DNA of 64,000 nucleotides from Cytobacillus sp. S13-E01 (lineage in GTDB: Bacteria > Bacillota > Bacilli > Bacillales > Bacillaceae_L): positions 20,028-84,027 of the forward strand of contig NZ_JARFVC010000013.1 of NCBI RefSeq assembly GCF_029193815.1, given 5' to 3'. This document shows, one piece after another, positions 18,839-27,601 of the stretch; position 1 is the stretch's first letter; each line of letters begins with the position of its first letter. Position numbers and translations under genes: made by a program. The notes under the pieces were generated by a model. It was given only the letters and a program-made list of their open reading frames with translations, had not been told where the DNA came from and ran no database searches.

Positions 18839-19513
18839 CTAAACACTTGATTCCTTCACTACAGTATCTCTATTACTCCATAAAATAGGATAAATTGTTT
18901 CATTAGTCAAAGCATTTATTAAATTACCATCTACTTCTTTCTCTTGGTCATTAATAAACACATATAAATCAGATTTATGTGATTTTTTTATTCTTGTATC
19001 CTTTGTGTCGCCCCAAGCAAAAATGATATTTGATAAAGTACCCTTAGATGGGATATTCATTGTGTGGATTACTCTTTCAGGTATTTCTTTAAAGTGATGA
19101 ATGACAAAGTTGAAATTATGATTGTAACCACTTTTTCCTGTGAAGAAGGTATTTTCTGTATACCTTATATTATTTAACTCAAGAAAATTCCCAACGTCCT
19201 CAGCAAATAAATTACTTACAGTTGATTTTGATGTCATAAACATATCGTTAACTGTCACCATTGCCTGAATGAGCATATGTTTTTTTCTAGGAAAGTCTTT
19301 TGAATCCGTGGTTATATAAAGTTCATTGTATTTATTATCCAATGAGACCCCGTAACCGCTTATGATCATATTAAATATATTTTTTCTTCTATTGGAACTA
19401 TTAAGTTCAAAACCGTTTAATTGTAAATCTGAAATAATATAACCATCATCAGTTAATTTTATTTCACCGTTTTTTTGTGGAATAGCGAAAATTTGAAGTC
19501 TATCATTAATACT
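18839..19513 (-). pseudogene. 5'-truncated DUF1828/DUF1829 protein
   Basis: The minus-strand frame contains the DUF1828 core (RLQIFAIPQKNGEIKLTDDG, then SDLQLNGFEL) followed by a full DUF1829 C-terminal domain. The frame is closed by TAA at 19514-19516, immediately before the surviving sequence, and the N-terminal 40 or so residues of DUF1828 are missing. An internal ATG at 19369 could only make a fragment lacking most of DUF1828. Proteins of this family occur in mobile and defence loci, with unknown function. The truncation point abuts an ArsR-type promoter relic, suggesting a deletion junction. Confidence 0.72.
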
Positions 19514-19562
19514 TTAAAAACTAGTTATCCATCAGGGACGAGGTACCTGTACCTTAATCCCT

Positions 19563-19592
19563 TTGACATGCAACTATACGGTTGCTTATACT
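19563..19592 (+). promoter_or_regulatory. ArsR-type promoter with overlapping operator
   Basis: TTGACA (19563-19568) and TATACT (19587-19592) are 18 bases apart. The spacer contains the dyad GCAACTATACGGTTGC (19570-19585), the typical operator of small ArsR repressors. The predicted start of transcription falls on or next to the relic ATG at 19599. Confidence 0.7.
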
Positions 19593-19598
19593 TGATGT

Positions 19599-19660
19599 AT
19601 GTGGGACAAAGACGCTATATTCAAAGCACTCAGTGACTAGACCCGGCGTCTTTCAACAAC
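19599..19660 (+). pseudogene. N-terminal relic of an ArsR-family repressor
   Basis: ATG 19599 begins MWDKDAIFKALSD, the canonical N-terminus of ArsR proteins in which Pro-Thr-Arg-Arg-Leu follows. Here a TAG (19638-19640) stands in place of the proline and is followed in frame by TRRL, after which similarity ends. The regulator of the downstream VOC gene has therefore been lost, while its promoter and operator remain. Confidence 0.7.
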
Positions 19661-19809
19661 TAACCACTTAAAAATTTGCAAAAAAAGATGGATAGAGTAA
19701 TTTTATAAAATCAGAACAGACTTTTTGCCAAATGTGTGGGTTGTTTACTTGCAGCCAGATTGTTAGCATAGTACTATGCGTCATAAATATCAAAGGAGGC
19801 AAAAACAGT

Positions 19810-20193
19810 ATGAAAATCATTGTTACCAGTATATTCGTACAAGATCAAGACACGGCACTGAAGTTTTATTCAGAAATCCTGGGCTTTGTAAAAAAGCATG
19901 ACGTTCCCACAGGAGAATTTAGGTGGATAACGCTTGTTTCTCCCAGCGATCCAGAAGGTACCGAGCTTTTGCTCGAACCGAATAACCATCCAGCTGCCAA
20001 AGAGTATCAAAAGAAGCTATTTGCAGAAGGCATCCCAGTAACAATGTTTGGCGTTGCAGATATTCGTAAAGAGTACGAACGATTATTGAAAAACGGCGTG
20101 ACGTTTACTATGGAGCCGACAAAAATGGGCGAAGTCACAATAGCTGTTTTCGACGATACATGCGGAAACCTTATTCAGATAATGCAGCAGTAA
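19810..20193 (+). CDS. VOC family protein (glyoxalase/bleomycin-resistance fold)
   Basis: A 127-residue vicinal-oxygen-chelate protein with two beta-alpha-beta-beta-beta modules: SIFVQDQDTALKFYSEILGF at the start, then TELLLEP, and an ending of AVFDDTCGNLIQI. ATG 19810 follows AAAGGAGG. In related Bacilli this gene type follows an ArsR repressor, and here an ArsR relic with its promoter lies upstream, so expression may now be constitutive. Substrate unknown; metal ligands are only partly recognisable. Confidence 0.85.
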   Translation: MKIIVTSIFVQDQDTALKFYSEILGFVKKHDVPTGEFRWITLVSPSDPEGTELLLEPNNHPAAKEYQKKLFAEGIPVTMFGVADIRKEYERLLKNGVTFTMEPTKMGEVTIAVFDDTCGNLIQIMQQ

Positions 20194-20262
20194 CTTAAGG
20201 TTTTGATTTTTTCTATAATGACCACTATGTAGCTTAAATTTTTATAAAAAGGGGAGTGGAAT

Positions 20263-20859
20263 ATGGAAAATAACGTTTTTGAAGAGATGGCAAAAAGATA
20301 TGATACAGAAGAAAGAATTGAATTAGCTAAAGTTATAGTTAAGGAAGTAAGACCAGAATTACGAAAGAGTAAATCAAAATCTTTAATTGACTATGGGAGT
20401 GGTACTGGTCTAATTAGTTTAGAATTATCAGATCTAGTAAATTCTATTTTGTTGGTAGATTCATCAAAACAAATGTTGGATGTTTCGAAAGCTAAAATTT
20501 CTCAACAAGGAATTACCAACTCAAAAGTACTTTATTCAGATTTCACTCAAGAAACTCCTGACCTTAAGGCAGACATCGTTTTAATGTCACTAGTCCTTCT
20601 TCATATTCCGGATACTAAAAAAATTGTACAAGCATTGTTCAACATTTTAAATAATGGTGGCAAGCTAATTATTATTGATTTTGACAAAAACGATAAAATA
20701 AATCATCCAAAAGTTCATAACGGTTTTTCGCATGAAGAACTGAAAAGAAGATTATCCGAAGTTGGATTTAAATCAATTGAAATCAAGACATTCTATCATG
20801 GACATCGTATTTTTATGAATCAAGATGCCTCAATGTTTATATCCAGTTGTATAAAGTGA
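20263..20859 (+). CDS. Class I SAM-dependent methyltransferase
   Basis: A 198-residue protein of the methyltransferase type-11/12 fold. Motif I is IDYGSGTGLISLEL, the acidic end of strand 2 reads LVDSSKQML, then ADIVLMSLVLLHI and a motif III region NNGGKLIIID. The N-terminus (FEEMAKRYDTEER) is typical of small-molecule methyltransferases. The ribosome site AAAAGGGGAG precedes ATG 20263. It stands alone after the VOC gene, and its substrate cannot be inferred. Confidence 0.85.
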   Translation: MENNVFEEMAKRYDTEERIELAKVIVKEVRPELRKSKSKSLIDYGSGTGLISLELSDLVNSILLVDSSKQMLDVSKAKISQQGITNSKVLYSDFTQETPDLKADIVLMSLVLLHIPDTKKIVQALFNILNNGGKLIIIDFDKNDKINHPKVHNGFSHEELKRRLSEVGFKSIEIKTFYHGHRIFMNQDASMFISSCIK

Positions 20860-21542
20860 TTTCTTGTTTTTTGTTTCTTAGTTCACACAATCTTTAAAAA
20901 AGATCCATTCATATCAAGGGTTTTGTCCTTTGACATTGTGAAATGTCATTAGTCTAGTTTATCCCTGTTGATGTGACTGGTTCTTTGAACACTTTTGGTT
21001 GATTTAACTTTCTGTTGTTGTTTGTTTCTTGGTGTTATTTTAATTTTTTGAATTAAGGTTTTAAAAACGAGAATTTGCGGTGTGAAAATCTCACAATTTG
21101 AGAAGAAAACCGTTGCTGAATCAAGGTGTATTTAGTTTTGATTTGAATGGTGATGTAAAGGAAATCAAAGCTTTAGAAAACATTCCAAAGGGCATACTCC
21201 CAAGCCCTCTGGCACGATGATAAGCTAAACGCAATGTACAACCATTACTGGACATGTCATGCACGATTGAAAGGAAACCGAACCTGTTTGCTTTTTACGT
21301 GAATATTTACAAAATTAGAACTTTTTTAAATGTAGATAATCATCTTGTAATCTATTAAAAATAGACTATAATACTATTTATATCAGAAGTACAGTTGTCT
21401 TTTTCAAATGGAATACGTTGGTATTGTTAACCATCTAAGAAATAAAAACACCTAGTATTCGTCTACCAAGGTGTAATGGGAAATGAAGAACTAATGTGTA
21501 GCAGGATTAAAAAATTCACTGAAACTAGTAGGGGGAGCATCA
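20860..21542. other. Long intergenic region without a credible gene
   Basis: No reading frame with a start and ribosome site was found. From about 21136 one frame is open for some 28 codons (FDLNGDVKEIKALENI, stop at about 21221) and could be coding debris, family not recognised. A small hairpin ACACCT (21449-21454) with AGGTGT (21469-21474) lies before the SstT gene. Confidence 0.4.
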
Positions 21543-22781
21543 ATGAAGAACATACTGAATAAGTGGAATTATCTGGGTCTTGTCAAACAAATTATTATAG
21601 GCTTAGTTATAGGTATTGCCCTGGCGGTATCCATCCCGGAAGGTGCAAAATCTGTTGTTATTTTAGGCTCTTTATTTGTAGGTGCGTTGAAAGCCATAGC
21701 GCCTGTGTTGGTACTTTTTTTGGTTATGTCTGCAATCGTTCAACACAAAAGTGGCCACAAAACAAATATGAAATCTATTATCCTTCTATACCTTGTAGGA
21801 ACCTTTTTAGCTGCATTAATCGCTGTTTTGGCAAGTTATATTTTTCCTGTAAGCTTAACACTTAAAGAGGGGGCGGAGGGTTTCACGGCTCCTGGAGGTG
21901 TAATAGAGGTTCTGAGAACGTTACTGCTGAATGTGGTTGATAACCCAGTTAATGCTATTACGAATGCGAACTATATCGGTATTCTAGTCTGGGCAATCAT
22001 CCTTGGTTTAGCGTTAAGAGGTGCCCCTGATACAACCAAAATGATGATTTCTAATATTTCAGATGCTTTATCTAAAATCGTGACATGGGTGATTAAGTTT
22101 GCTCCATTTGGAATTATGGGTCTCGTATTTGAATCTATTACAACAAATGGACTGGATTCGTTACTAAGCTATGGTAGTTTACTTGCCTTACTACTTGGAT
22201 GTATGCTCTTTATGGCACTAGTTGCTAATCCACTAATCGTGTTCGCCATGATTAGGCAAAACCCATACCCGCTTGTTTTCAAATGCATAAAGGAAAGTGG
22301 AATCACAGCATTCTTTACACGTAGCTCAGCTTCCAACATCCCTGTTAATATGAAACTATGTGAAAATCTAGGCTTGGATAAGAATAGCTATTCGGTATCC
22401 ATTCCATTGGGAGCCACTGTTAATATGGCTGGTGCGGCAATTACAATTTCGGTGTTGACACTAGCAGTCGTAAACACACTTGGCATTCAAGTCGACCTTC
22501 CTACAGCCATCATCCTTAGTGTACTAGCAGCAGTTAGTGCTTGTGGTGCTTCAGGCGTTGCTGGTGGATCTTTATTACTAATACCACTAGCAGCAAGCTT
22601 ATTTGGAATCCCGAATGAGATTGCAATGCAGGTCGTAGCAGTTGGCTTTATCATTGGCGTTTTACAGGATTCTTTTGAAACAGCCCTTAACTCATCAACA
22701 GATGTACTCTTCACCGCTGCTGCTGAATATAAGAACTGGCGTAAAAAAGGGAAGAAAATAGAAATCCGTAAAGTAGCATAA
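21543..22781 (+). CDS. sstT: Sodium/serine-threonine symporter SstT
   Basis: A 412-residue member of the dicarboxylate/amino-acid:cation symporter family with about eight helices and two re-entrant hairpins. The serine-rich hairpin reads [15 protein letters not shown], the sodium site motif is VNMAGAAIT, and the second hairpin is near [11 protein letters not shown]. The start ([21 protein letters not shown]) and length match SstT, which imports serine and threonine with sodium. The ribosome site AGGGGGAG precedes ATG 21543, and a strong terminator follows, so this is a single-gene unit. Confidence 0.92.
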   Translation: MKNILNKWNYLGLVKQIIIGLVIGIALAVSIPEGAKSVVILGSLFVGALKAIAPVLVLFLVMSAIVQHKSGHKTNMKSIILLYLVGTFLAALIAVLASYIFPVSLTLKEGAEGFTAPGGVIEVLRTLLLNVVDNPVNAITNANYIGILVWAIILGLALRGAPDTTKMMISNISDALSKIVTWVIKFAPFGIMGLVFESITTNGLDSLLSYGSLLALLLGCMLFMALVANPLIVFAMIRQNPYPLVFKCIKESGITAFFTRSSASNIPVNMKLCENLGLDKNSYSVSIPLGATVNMAGAAITISVLTLAVVNTLGIQVDLPTAIILSVLAAVSACGASGVAGGSLLLIPLAASLFGIPNEIAMQVVAVGFIIGVLQDSFETALNSSTDVLFTAAAEYKNWRKKGKKIEIRKVA

Positions 22782-22813
22782 AACATAAAAATCTCATATT
22801 TAGGACCTAATTG

Positions 22814-22860
22814 CACCTCCATTGTTAGAGACCAACCTAACAAATGGAGGTGTTTTTCTT
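22814..22860 (+). terminator. sstT terminator
   Basis: A long stem CACCTCCATTGTTAG/CTAACAAATGGAGGTG with one bulged base is followed by TTTTTCTT. Confidence 0.9.
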
Positions 22861-22862
22861 TA

Positions 22863-23081
22863 TGGGAAAACCCTACTTTTGATGGTACTTGGAAAGATTG
22901 GAAGGTATCAAAAATTACTCTGAATGAAAATATGATGAGTCAAGTTGATGATAAATCATATGAAGGAAAAGAAGTGTATTTGATTGATTTTCCTACAAAA
23001 AGTGAATCCATTCCAACCAATATGATTGTTTATGCAGACGTAAATACTTTTAATTACATAGGTAACGGTCTTGTAGATTAG
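22863..23081 (+). pseudogene. C-terminal relic of a secreted protein
   Basis: An open stretch of 72 codons (beginning WENPTFDGTWKDWKVSKI and ending at TAG 23079-23081) has protein-like composition and codon use but no start or ribosome site, and begins on the T run of the sstT terminator. It resembles the C-terminus of small Bacillus secreted proteins of unknown function; the rest of the gene is gone. Confidence 0.55.
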
Positions 23082-23187
23082 GATAGTTTATTAGTGGAAA
23101 ATGAGGGTTCTAGAGACCCCCATATTTTATTTTAGAATGAACAATTCTATAAACAATAATTTTATAACTAAAATCAATATTATTTTA

Positions 23188-23216
23188 TTGTAAAACGATA
23201 AATTATATGTTAAAAT
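23188..23216 (+). promoter_or_regulatory. Candidate promoter of the DUF2975-XRE operon
   Basis: TTGTAA (23188-23193) and TAAAAT (23211-23216) with 17-base spacing lie 35 bases before the DUF2975 start. The -10 region sequence ATTATATGTTAAAATCA also occurs upstream of the helicase-nuclease gene at about 50957-50973. Confidence 0.45.
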
Positions 23217-23250
23217 CAAATTGAATATAAATAAGTGAGGTGCTTTTATA

Positions 23251-23742
23251 ATGAAACAAAGATCAACACTCTTTTTAAAGATAGCTGTTTTTCTTATTGG
23301 AACTCCAGTTCTTGCTTTGTGTATCTTTTTGTTGCCTCAGATTGCAAATGAAGCAATTGAAGAAGCAGTAAGTGGTTCAAAGTTGGCTTATGTGGTATTT
23401 GGTATTTTAATTGTTATGTATGTTTCGGCGATCCCATTTTACTTCGCTTTGTATCAATCTTTTAACCTTTTAAGCTATATTGACAAGAACCAAGCTTTCT
23501 CTCAAATTTCTGTAAGAGCTCTAAAGAAAATCAAAAACTGTGCCATCACAATCAGTGGCTTGTATGTGGTTGCTCTTCCGCTCGTCTATATCATAGCGGA
23601 GTGGGATGACGCACCAGGTCTCATATTAATCGGAATGGTCATGATTGGTGCTCCCATGGTGATTGCTGTCTTTGCGGCTGTTCTTCAAAGACTTTTACAA
23701 GAAGCCATCGATATAAAATCTGAGATCGACTTAATAGTCTGA
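23251..23742 (+). CDS. DUF2975 family membrane protein
   Basis: A 163-residue protein with four membrane helices, matching DUF2975: helix 1 after MKQRSTLFLK, a NLLSYIDKNQAFSQ loop, and a C-terminal ALxxIKxxA-like pattern before helices 3 and 4. These proteins nearly always pair with a small Cro/C1-type regulator, as here. The ribosome site is GTGAGGTG. The pair usually precedes or accompanies an ABC transporter; here only a relic of that transporter remains downstream. Confidence 0.85.
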   Translation: MKQRSTLFLKIAVFLIGTPVLALCIFLLPQIANEAIEEAVSGSKLAYVVFGILIVMYVSAIPFYFALYQSFNLLSYIDKNQAFSQISVRALKKIKNCAITISGLYVVALPLVYIIAEWDDAPGLILIGMVMIGAPMVIAVFAAVLQRLLQEAIDIKSEIDLIV

Positions 23743-23752
23743 GGTGAAAACA

Positions 23753-23974
23753 ATGGCAATTATTATCAATATTGATGTGATGCTGGCTAAAAGGAAAATG
23801 AGCGTAACAGAACTTTCGGAGAGGGTTGGAATAACAATGGCTAACCTTTCTATCTTGAAAAATGGAAAGGCAAAAGCGATTCGTCTATCAACTTTAGAGG
23901 CAATTTGCAAGGCTTTAGAATGTCAGCCTGGTGATATTTTAGAATATAGAAGTGACGAAGACTCTCAAGGGTAA
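23753..23974 (+). CDS. XRE/Cro-type small transcriptional regulator
   Basis: A 73-residue protein that is essentially one helix-turn-helix domain (ELSERVGITMANLSILKNGK at about residues 19-38, then LSTLEAICKALECQPGDIL). It belongs to the YozG-like group that partners DUF2975. ATG 23753 follows GAGGTGAA, ten bases after the previous stop, so it is cotranscribed with the DUF2975 gene. The target is probably its own operon; this is inference from the family. Confidence 0.88.
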   Translation: MAIIINIDVMLAKRKMSVTELSERVGITMANLSILKNGKAKAIRLSTLEAICKALECQPGDILEYRSDEDSQG

Positions 23975-24047
23975 TGAAGTAAGAAATATTTAACATTGTG
24001 AACAAAAGGACGATATTTCCAATTTCATCCTTAAAGGAGGAAAATGT

Positions 24048-24213
24048 ATGAGCAAAGAACCTATCATCAGCTTGAGTAATGTGACCAAACGAATTGGCCG
24101 AACCACCATATCGACAATCTTACATTTGACGTACCGCAAGGCGAAATGAACTTAAACAACGGGGTGCTTATGTAGGTGTGTGTGTATTAATACTTTTATT
24201 AACAAAGATATAA
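24048..24213 (+). pseudogene. Deletion-fused ABC transporter relic (ATPase start joined to permease end)
   Basis: ATG 24048, with AAAGGAGG upstream, begins SKEPIISLSNVTKRIGRTTI, the N-terminus of a BcrA-type ABC ATPase. After a one-base frameshift it continues DNLTFDVPQGEM and stops before Walker A. The next bases read LKQRGAYVGVCVLILLLTKI to a TAA at 24211, which looks like the last helix of an ABC permease. A deletion has therefore removed the middle of a two-gene transporter that followed the DUF2975-XRE pair. Confidence 0.75.
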
Positions 24214-24285
24214 TTTATTATTAAGAAGAGATATACAGATTTAGGTAATGTTCTGTAGAATAAGATTAAAGAATTCTTTCAACGG

Positions 24286-24585
24286 GTGGTGGATAAATTG
24301 CAAAGAGAGTTCATAGAAGAACAATTAAAAGCTTCTAAGAAAGTGTTACAAGAACAATACGGAATAGAAAAGATAGGAATTTTTGGTTCTTTTGCACGGA
24401 ATGAACATCATGTGAAAAGTGATTTAGATATTTTAATCGAGCCAGGAAAGCCCATAGGTTTAGAGTTTTTTGATATTAAGTATTATCTCGAAGAAAAACT
24501 TGGTGTTTCTGTTGATTTAGTAACTATAAATGGTTTAAAACCACAACTGCGTGACCGAATTCTCGAAGAGGTAATTTTTCAATGA
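24286..24585 (+). CDS. MNT-type nucleotidyltransferase antitoxin
   Basis: A protein of about 95-99 residues with the minimal nucleotidyltransferase motif GSFARNEHHVKSDLDIL (GSx10DxD) and a third acidic position in VSVDLVT. MNT proteins of the HEPN/MNT type II toxin-antitoxin family add AMP to the HEPN toxin and so silence it. Starts GTG 24286 or 24289, or TTG 24298, are possible; GGGTGGTGG at 24284-24292 fits TTG 24298 best. It overlaps the HEPN gene by four bases. The partner toxin is frameshifted, so the antitoxin is now orphaned. Confidence 0.85.
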   Translation: MVDKLQREFIEEQLKASKKVLQEQYGIEKIGIFGSFARNEHHVKSDLDILIEPGKPIGLEFFDIKYYLEEKLGVSVDLVTINGLKPQLRDRILEEVIFQ

Positions 24586-24916
24586 AAAGAGATTATACAC
24601 TTTATTTAGAAGACATTGTAGAGGCCATTCAAAAAATAGAGAAGTATACGAATGGTTTGTCTTTTGAAGGATTCGAGATAGTAGTTTGATTGTTGATGCT
24701 GTAATCAGAAACTTAGAAGTAATCGGAGAAGCTGCCAATAAAGTACCAAGTGGAATAAGGGAACGAAATCCTAAAATTCCTTGGAGAAAATTGATTGATC
24801 TACGGAACATATTAATTCATGAATACTTTGGTGTAGATCTTGCAATAGTTTGGGTAGTTGCAACAAAAAACATCCCTGAACTAAAACAATACTTTTTAGA
24901 ACTTAATAAAAATTAA
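24582..24916 (+). pseudogene. HEPN (HepT/DUF86-like) toxin, frameshifted
   Basis: ATG 24582 overlaps the MNT stop. The frame reads MKRDYTLYLEDIVEAIQKIE and then stops at TGA 24687-24689. A one-base deletion near 24680 restores the other frame, which continues DAVIRNLEVIGEAANKVP and contains the RNase motif RNILIH (Rx4H) at the usual place. All sequence of a normal HEPN toxin of about 110 residues is present except for the one lost base, so inactivation is recent. Confidence 0.85.
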
Positions 24917-24917
24917 C

Positions 24918-24940
24918 CCAAGCTAGCTTGGATTTATACT
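24918..24940 (+). terminator. Palindromic terminator of the MNT-HEPN operon
   Basis: The perfect palindrome CCAAGCTAGCTTGG at 24918-24931 is followed by a T-rich stretch. Confidence 0.6.
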
Positions 24941-25013
24941 TTTAGGCATTCTAAAAGTGTGTGCGAGACTTAGAGAAGCAACGTATCTCCACATATTTAT
25001 TTAAATGACATTG

Positions 25014-25128
25014 GGCCTGCCCCCCAGTCTATTAAAGCGTTACAGCGCTGGGAGTCAGGCCCCACTTTATATAATTAGTAGCTATTTCTAAGTCGTGCAA
25101 GGCTAGTGGGGCAGGCCCTACTTTTTTT
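25014..25128. repeat. GC-rich inverted-repeat element between convergent genes
   Basis: GGGCCTGCCCCC near 25014-25025 and GGGGCAGGCCC near 25110-25120 form the arms of a 100-bp inverted repeat, followed by a T run. The internal CAGTCTATTAAAGCGTTACAGCGCTGGGAGTCA resembles the element at about 17390-17420. It may serve as a bidirectional terminator between the HEPN operon and the PfkB gene; it looks like a small interspersed Bacillaceae repeat. Confidence 0.65.
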
Positions 25129-25130
25129 CA

Positions 25131-26222
25131 TCACGAAAATTCCTTTACTATTTCATGAATTTTTTCAGGTTTTAAAAATGGTGAGATCGACTTTTCTGTT
25201 TGAAGGGTAAGAGCAGCACCAGCAAGTCCTAATTGGCAAGCAGTAAATAGCGAATCTTCGTTCATGATTCCATAGATGGCACATGCAGCAAAAGCATCAC
25301 CAGCCCCTATAACGTCAATAACATCCGTTTTGAAAGAAGGCAAGTGCCCAGATTCCTCAGAAGAGAAATAATAAATCCCCTGATCACCAAACGTGATAAC
25401 AACTTTTTGAACGCCTCGCTGTCTAATTTTTTCACAGGCTGTTGGAAAATCATTGATTGAGTCGATTTTTATATCAGCAAGTACCTCTGCTTCGTTTCGG
25501 TTAGCAATCAGCAGTTCTACGCCGTCAAGACGAAAAGGAAGATTTCGTGCTTTGGCTGGAGAAACAGGGTCAATGTAAATAGGAATGCTTTCATCACTGC
25601 AGCGTTTAATTAAATAACTGATACATTCCTTAGGAATATTCGCATCCAAAAAAACAGCTTTTGAGGAAACGATATAGGACCATTTTTCCTCAAACATGGA
25701 AGTTGTTATTTTTTCGTATATATTCATATCAGCCATGGAGACTATACTTTCACCATTAATATCCAATAAGGTGGTAAAAGTACCTGTCCGTTCTGTTGGC
25801 AACACCCATACCTGACTAACATCAACTCCCTGAGTCTTTGTTTCTTGCAGTATCCAGCTACCTTCTTTATCGTCCCCGACGCAAGTCATAAGAGAAGTAC
25901 TAAGCCCTAGTCGACTTATATTTTCAGCAAAGTTGCGTGCTACACCGCCACAAGCTTCAGTAATTTTGACTGGATTTGATGAATACAAAAGTACCTTCTG
26001 ATTTGCTCGTGCTTTCCGGTCTGTGTTTGCCCCTCCAATACACACGATCGACGATTCTTCTCGGAGAACATAGCCACGTCCTTTGATTACACCGCGTTTT
26101 GTCAAGTTAGCAATATAATTAGCAACCGCAGGTCGTGATAATCCCACTTTACTTGATAATTCTTGCTGTGAAATGAAAGGATTCATTTTTATGTGATGTA
26201 ATATTTGGGTTTCTTTACTCAT
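25131..26222 (-). CDS. PfkB sugar kinase with N-terminal HTH
   Basis: A 363-residue protein with a winged-HTH of about 50 residues (FISQQELSSKVGLSRPAVAN) fused to a ribokinase-like PfkB domain. Signature 1 is ACGGVARNFAENISRLG, and signature 2 with the catalytic Asp is DVIGAGDAFAA. This architecture is seen in the YeiC/PsuK pseudouridine-kinase group, in which the HTH is thought to make the kinase self-regulating. It is a paralogue of the divergent gene at 26495, but the exact nucleoside or sugar is uncertain. A 17-bp palindrome lies in the shared upstream region. Confidence 0.85.
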   Translation of the reverse strand: MSKETQILHHIKMNPFISQQELSSKVGLSRPAVANYIANLTKRGVIKGRGYVLREESSIVCIGGANTDRKARANQKVLLYSSNPVKITEACGGVARNFAENISRLGLSTSLMTCVGDDKEGSWILQETKTQGVDVSQVWVLPTERTGTFTTLLDINGESIVSMADMNIYEKITTSMFEEKWSYIVSSKAVFLDANIPKECISYLIKRCSDESIPIYIDPVSPAKARNLPFRLDGVELLIANRNEAEVLADIKIDSINDFPTACEKIRQRGVQKVVITFGDQGIYYFSSEESGHLPSFKTDVIDVIGAGDAFAACAIYGIMNEDSLFTACQLGLAGAALTLQTEKSISPFLKPEKIHEIVKEFS

Positions 26223-26280
26223 GGAACAACCTCATTTCTTAAACAATAGTTTATTATATATAAAAATGTTTGTAAACGCC

Positions 26281-26297
26281 AATTGTATAATACAATT
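26281..26297. promoter_or_regulatory. Palindrome upstream of the leftward HTH-PfkB gene
   Basis: AATTGTATAATACAATT is a perfect 17-bp dyad about 60 bases before the kinase start. It is a candidate operator for the HTH domain of that kinase. Confidence 0.5.
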
Positions 26298-26414
26298 TTG
26301 AAAGTCGATGATGATATAGTCATTGCATTATATTTAAAAAATAGATTGCAGAAAAGTCCAAAGTTTGGTTTGAGGTTAGCATTATTTAATTAAAGTTTTT
26401 TAAAAAAAACATTA

Positions 26415-26445
26415 TTGACAATAAAAAAATGAAAGCGTATGCTAA
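26415..26445 (+). promoter_or_regulatory. psuK-psuG promoter with candidate cre site
   Basis: TTGACA (26415-26420) and TATGCT (26438-26443) have 17-base spacing. ATGAAAGCGTATGCTA (26430-26445) overlaps the -10 box and matches the CcpA cre consensus at most positions with two mismatches, so catabolite repression is plausible. Confidence 0.6.
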
Positions 26446-26454
26446 ACATATGTT

Positions 26455-26481
26455 TTATCAATAAACTTTTGTTATTGGTAA
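26455..26481. promoter_or_regulatory. Imperfect palindrome just before psuK
   Basis: TTATCAATAA and TTATTGGTAA form an inverted repeat (one mismatch) around a 7-base centre. It lies between the promoter and the AAAGGAGGTG ribosome site, so it is a candidate roadblock operator for the HTH-PfkB protein. Confidence 0.45.
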
Positions 26482-26494
26482 AGGAGGTGTAAAA

Positions 26495-27601
26495 ATGACT
26501 AATGATATGAATGAAATTGAAGAACTAATTTTAAGTATGATTAGAGATAATCCTTTTATTTCTCAACAGGAGTTATCAGAAATTTTCGGATTATCTAGGT
26601 CGTCAATCGCTATTACTATTTCTGAACTAATTAAGAAAGAGTACATTTTTGGCAAGGCTTATGTTGTAAATGAAACAGCCCCTATTATTTGCATAGGGGG
26701 AGCTAATATAGATAGGAAATTCTATGCAAAAGATGAAATTACTTATGAAACGTCTAATCCAGTAAAATCTTCTAGAACGGTTGGAGGAGTAGCAAGAAAT
26801 ATTGCTGAAAACCTAGGAAGATTAGGTGAGGAAGTTATCCTAATTTCATCAAGTGGCCAAGATTCAGAATGGCAAGAAATTTATGACTTATCGTCACCTT
26901 TTATGAATTTAGAGCATGTCGCTCAATTTGAACATTCGTCGACAGGATCCTATTCAGCAGTATTAGATAAGAATGGCGATTTATCAGTTGCGTTAGCAGA
27001 CATGGACGTTTTTGAAAATATTACACCTGAGTTGTTGATAAAAAATAGTAATATTCTTAGAAAAGCTAAATGCATCGTAGTAGATTTGAATTGTCCTGGT
27101 GAAACGATTGATTTTCTTAGTTCTTTCACATCTAAATATAATATTCCTTTAGTCATTATTCCTGTTTCTTCACCAAAAATGAAACGGCTTCCCAAGACTT
27201 TGGATGCAGCGAGTTGGCTCATTGTAAATAAAGATGAAACAGAAACTTTTATGAATATTAAAATCAATGATGAAAAGGATTGGGAAAATTCAGTCAAGAA
27301 ATGGTTAGAGTTAGGAGTAAAAAATGTTATCGTAACTAATGGATCAAAAGGTGTCATGTCAGGTGTTGCAAATGGAGAGATTCATTATTTTCCAGCTATC
27401 GAAACACCAATGGTTGTTGATGTTACAGGTGCAGGAGATTCTTTTTGTTCAGGAGTTATTTATTCCTGGTTACAAAAGAAGGATATTGATTACATTCTAA
27501 AATCTGGTTTGGTCAATGCCCATAAAACAATTATGTCAAAGTATACAGTTAGACAAGAATTATCACAAAAACAATTTAAGCTAGATATGGAGGCAATTTA
27601 A
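26495..27601 (+). CDS. psuK: HTH-PfkB kinase, probable pseudouridine kinase
   Basis: A 368-residue protein with an N-terminal winged HTH (FISQQELSEIFGLSRSSIAI) and a PfkB domain. The first signature reads VGGVARNIAENLGRLGEE and the second, carrying the catalytic base, DVTGAGDSFCSG. The psuG start follows the stop codon directly, which defines the pathway: the kinase makes pseudouridine 5'-phosphate, which PsuG cleaves. The AAAGGAGGTG site decides ATG 26495. Promoter, cre-like site and palindrome lie immediately upstream. Its paralogue at 25131-26222 is divergent. Confidence 0.85.
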   Translation: MTNDMNEIEELILSMIRDNPFISQQELSEIFGLSRSSIAITISELIKKEYIFGKAYVVNETAPIICIGGANIDRKFYAKDEITYETSNPVKSSRTVGGVARNIAENLGRLGEEVILISSSGQDSEWQEIYDLSSPFMNLEHVAQFEHSSTGSYSAVLDKNGDLSVALADMDVFENITPELLIKNSNILRKAKCIVVDLNCPGETIDFLSSFTSKYNIPLVIIPVSSPKMKRLPKTLDAASWLIVNKDETETFMNIKINDEKDWENSVKKWLELGVKNVIVTNGSKGVMSGVANGEIHYFPAIETPMVVDVTGAGDSFCSGVIYSWLQKKDIDYILKSGLVNAHKTIMSKYTVRQELSQKQFKLDMEAI

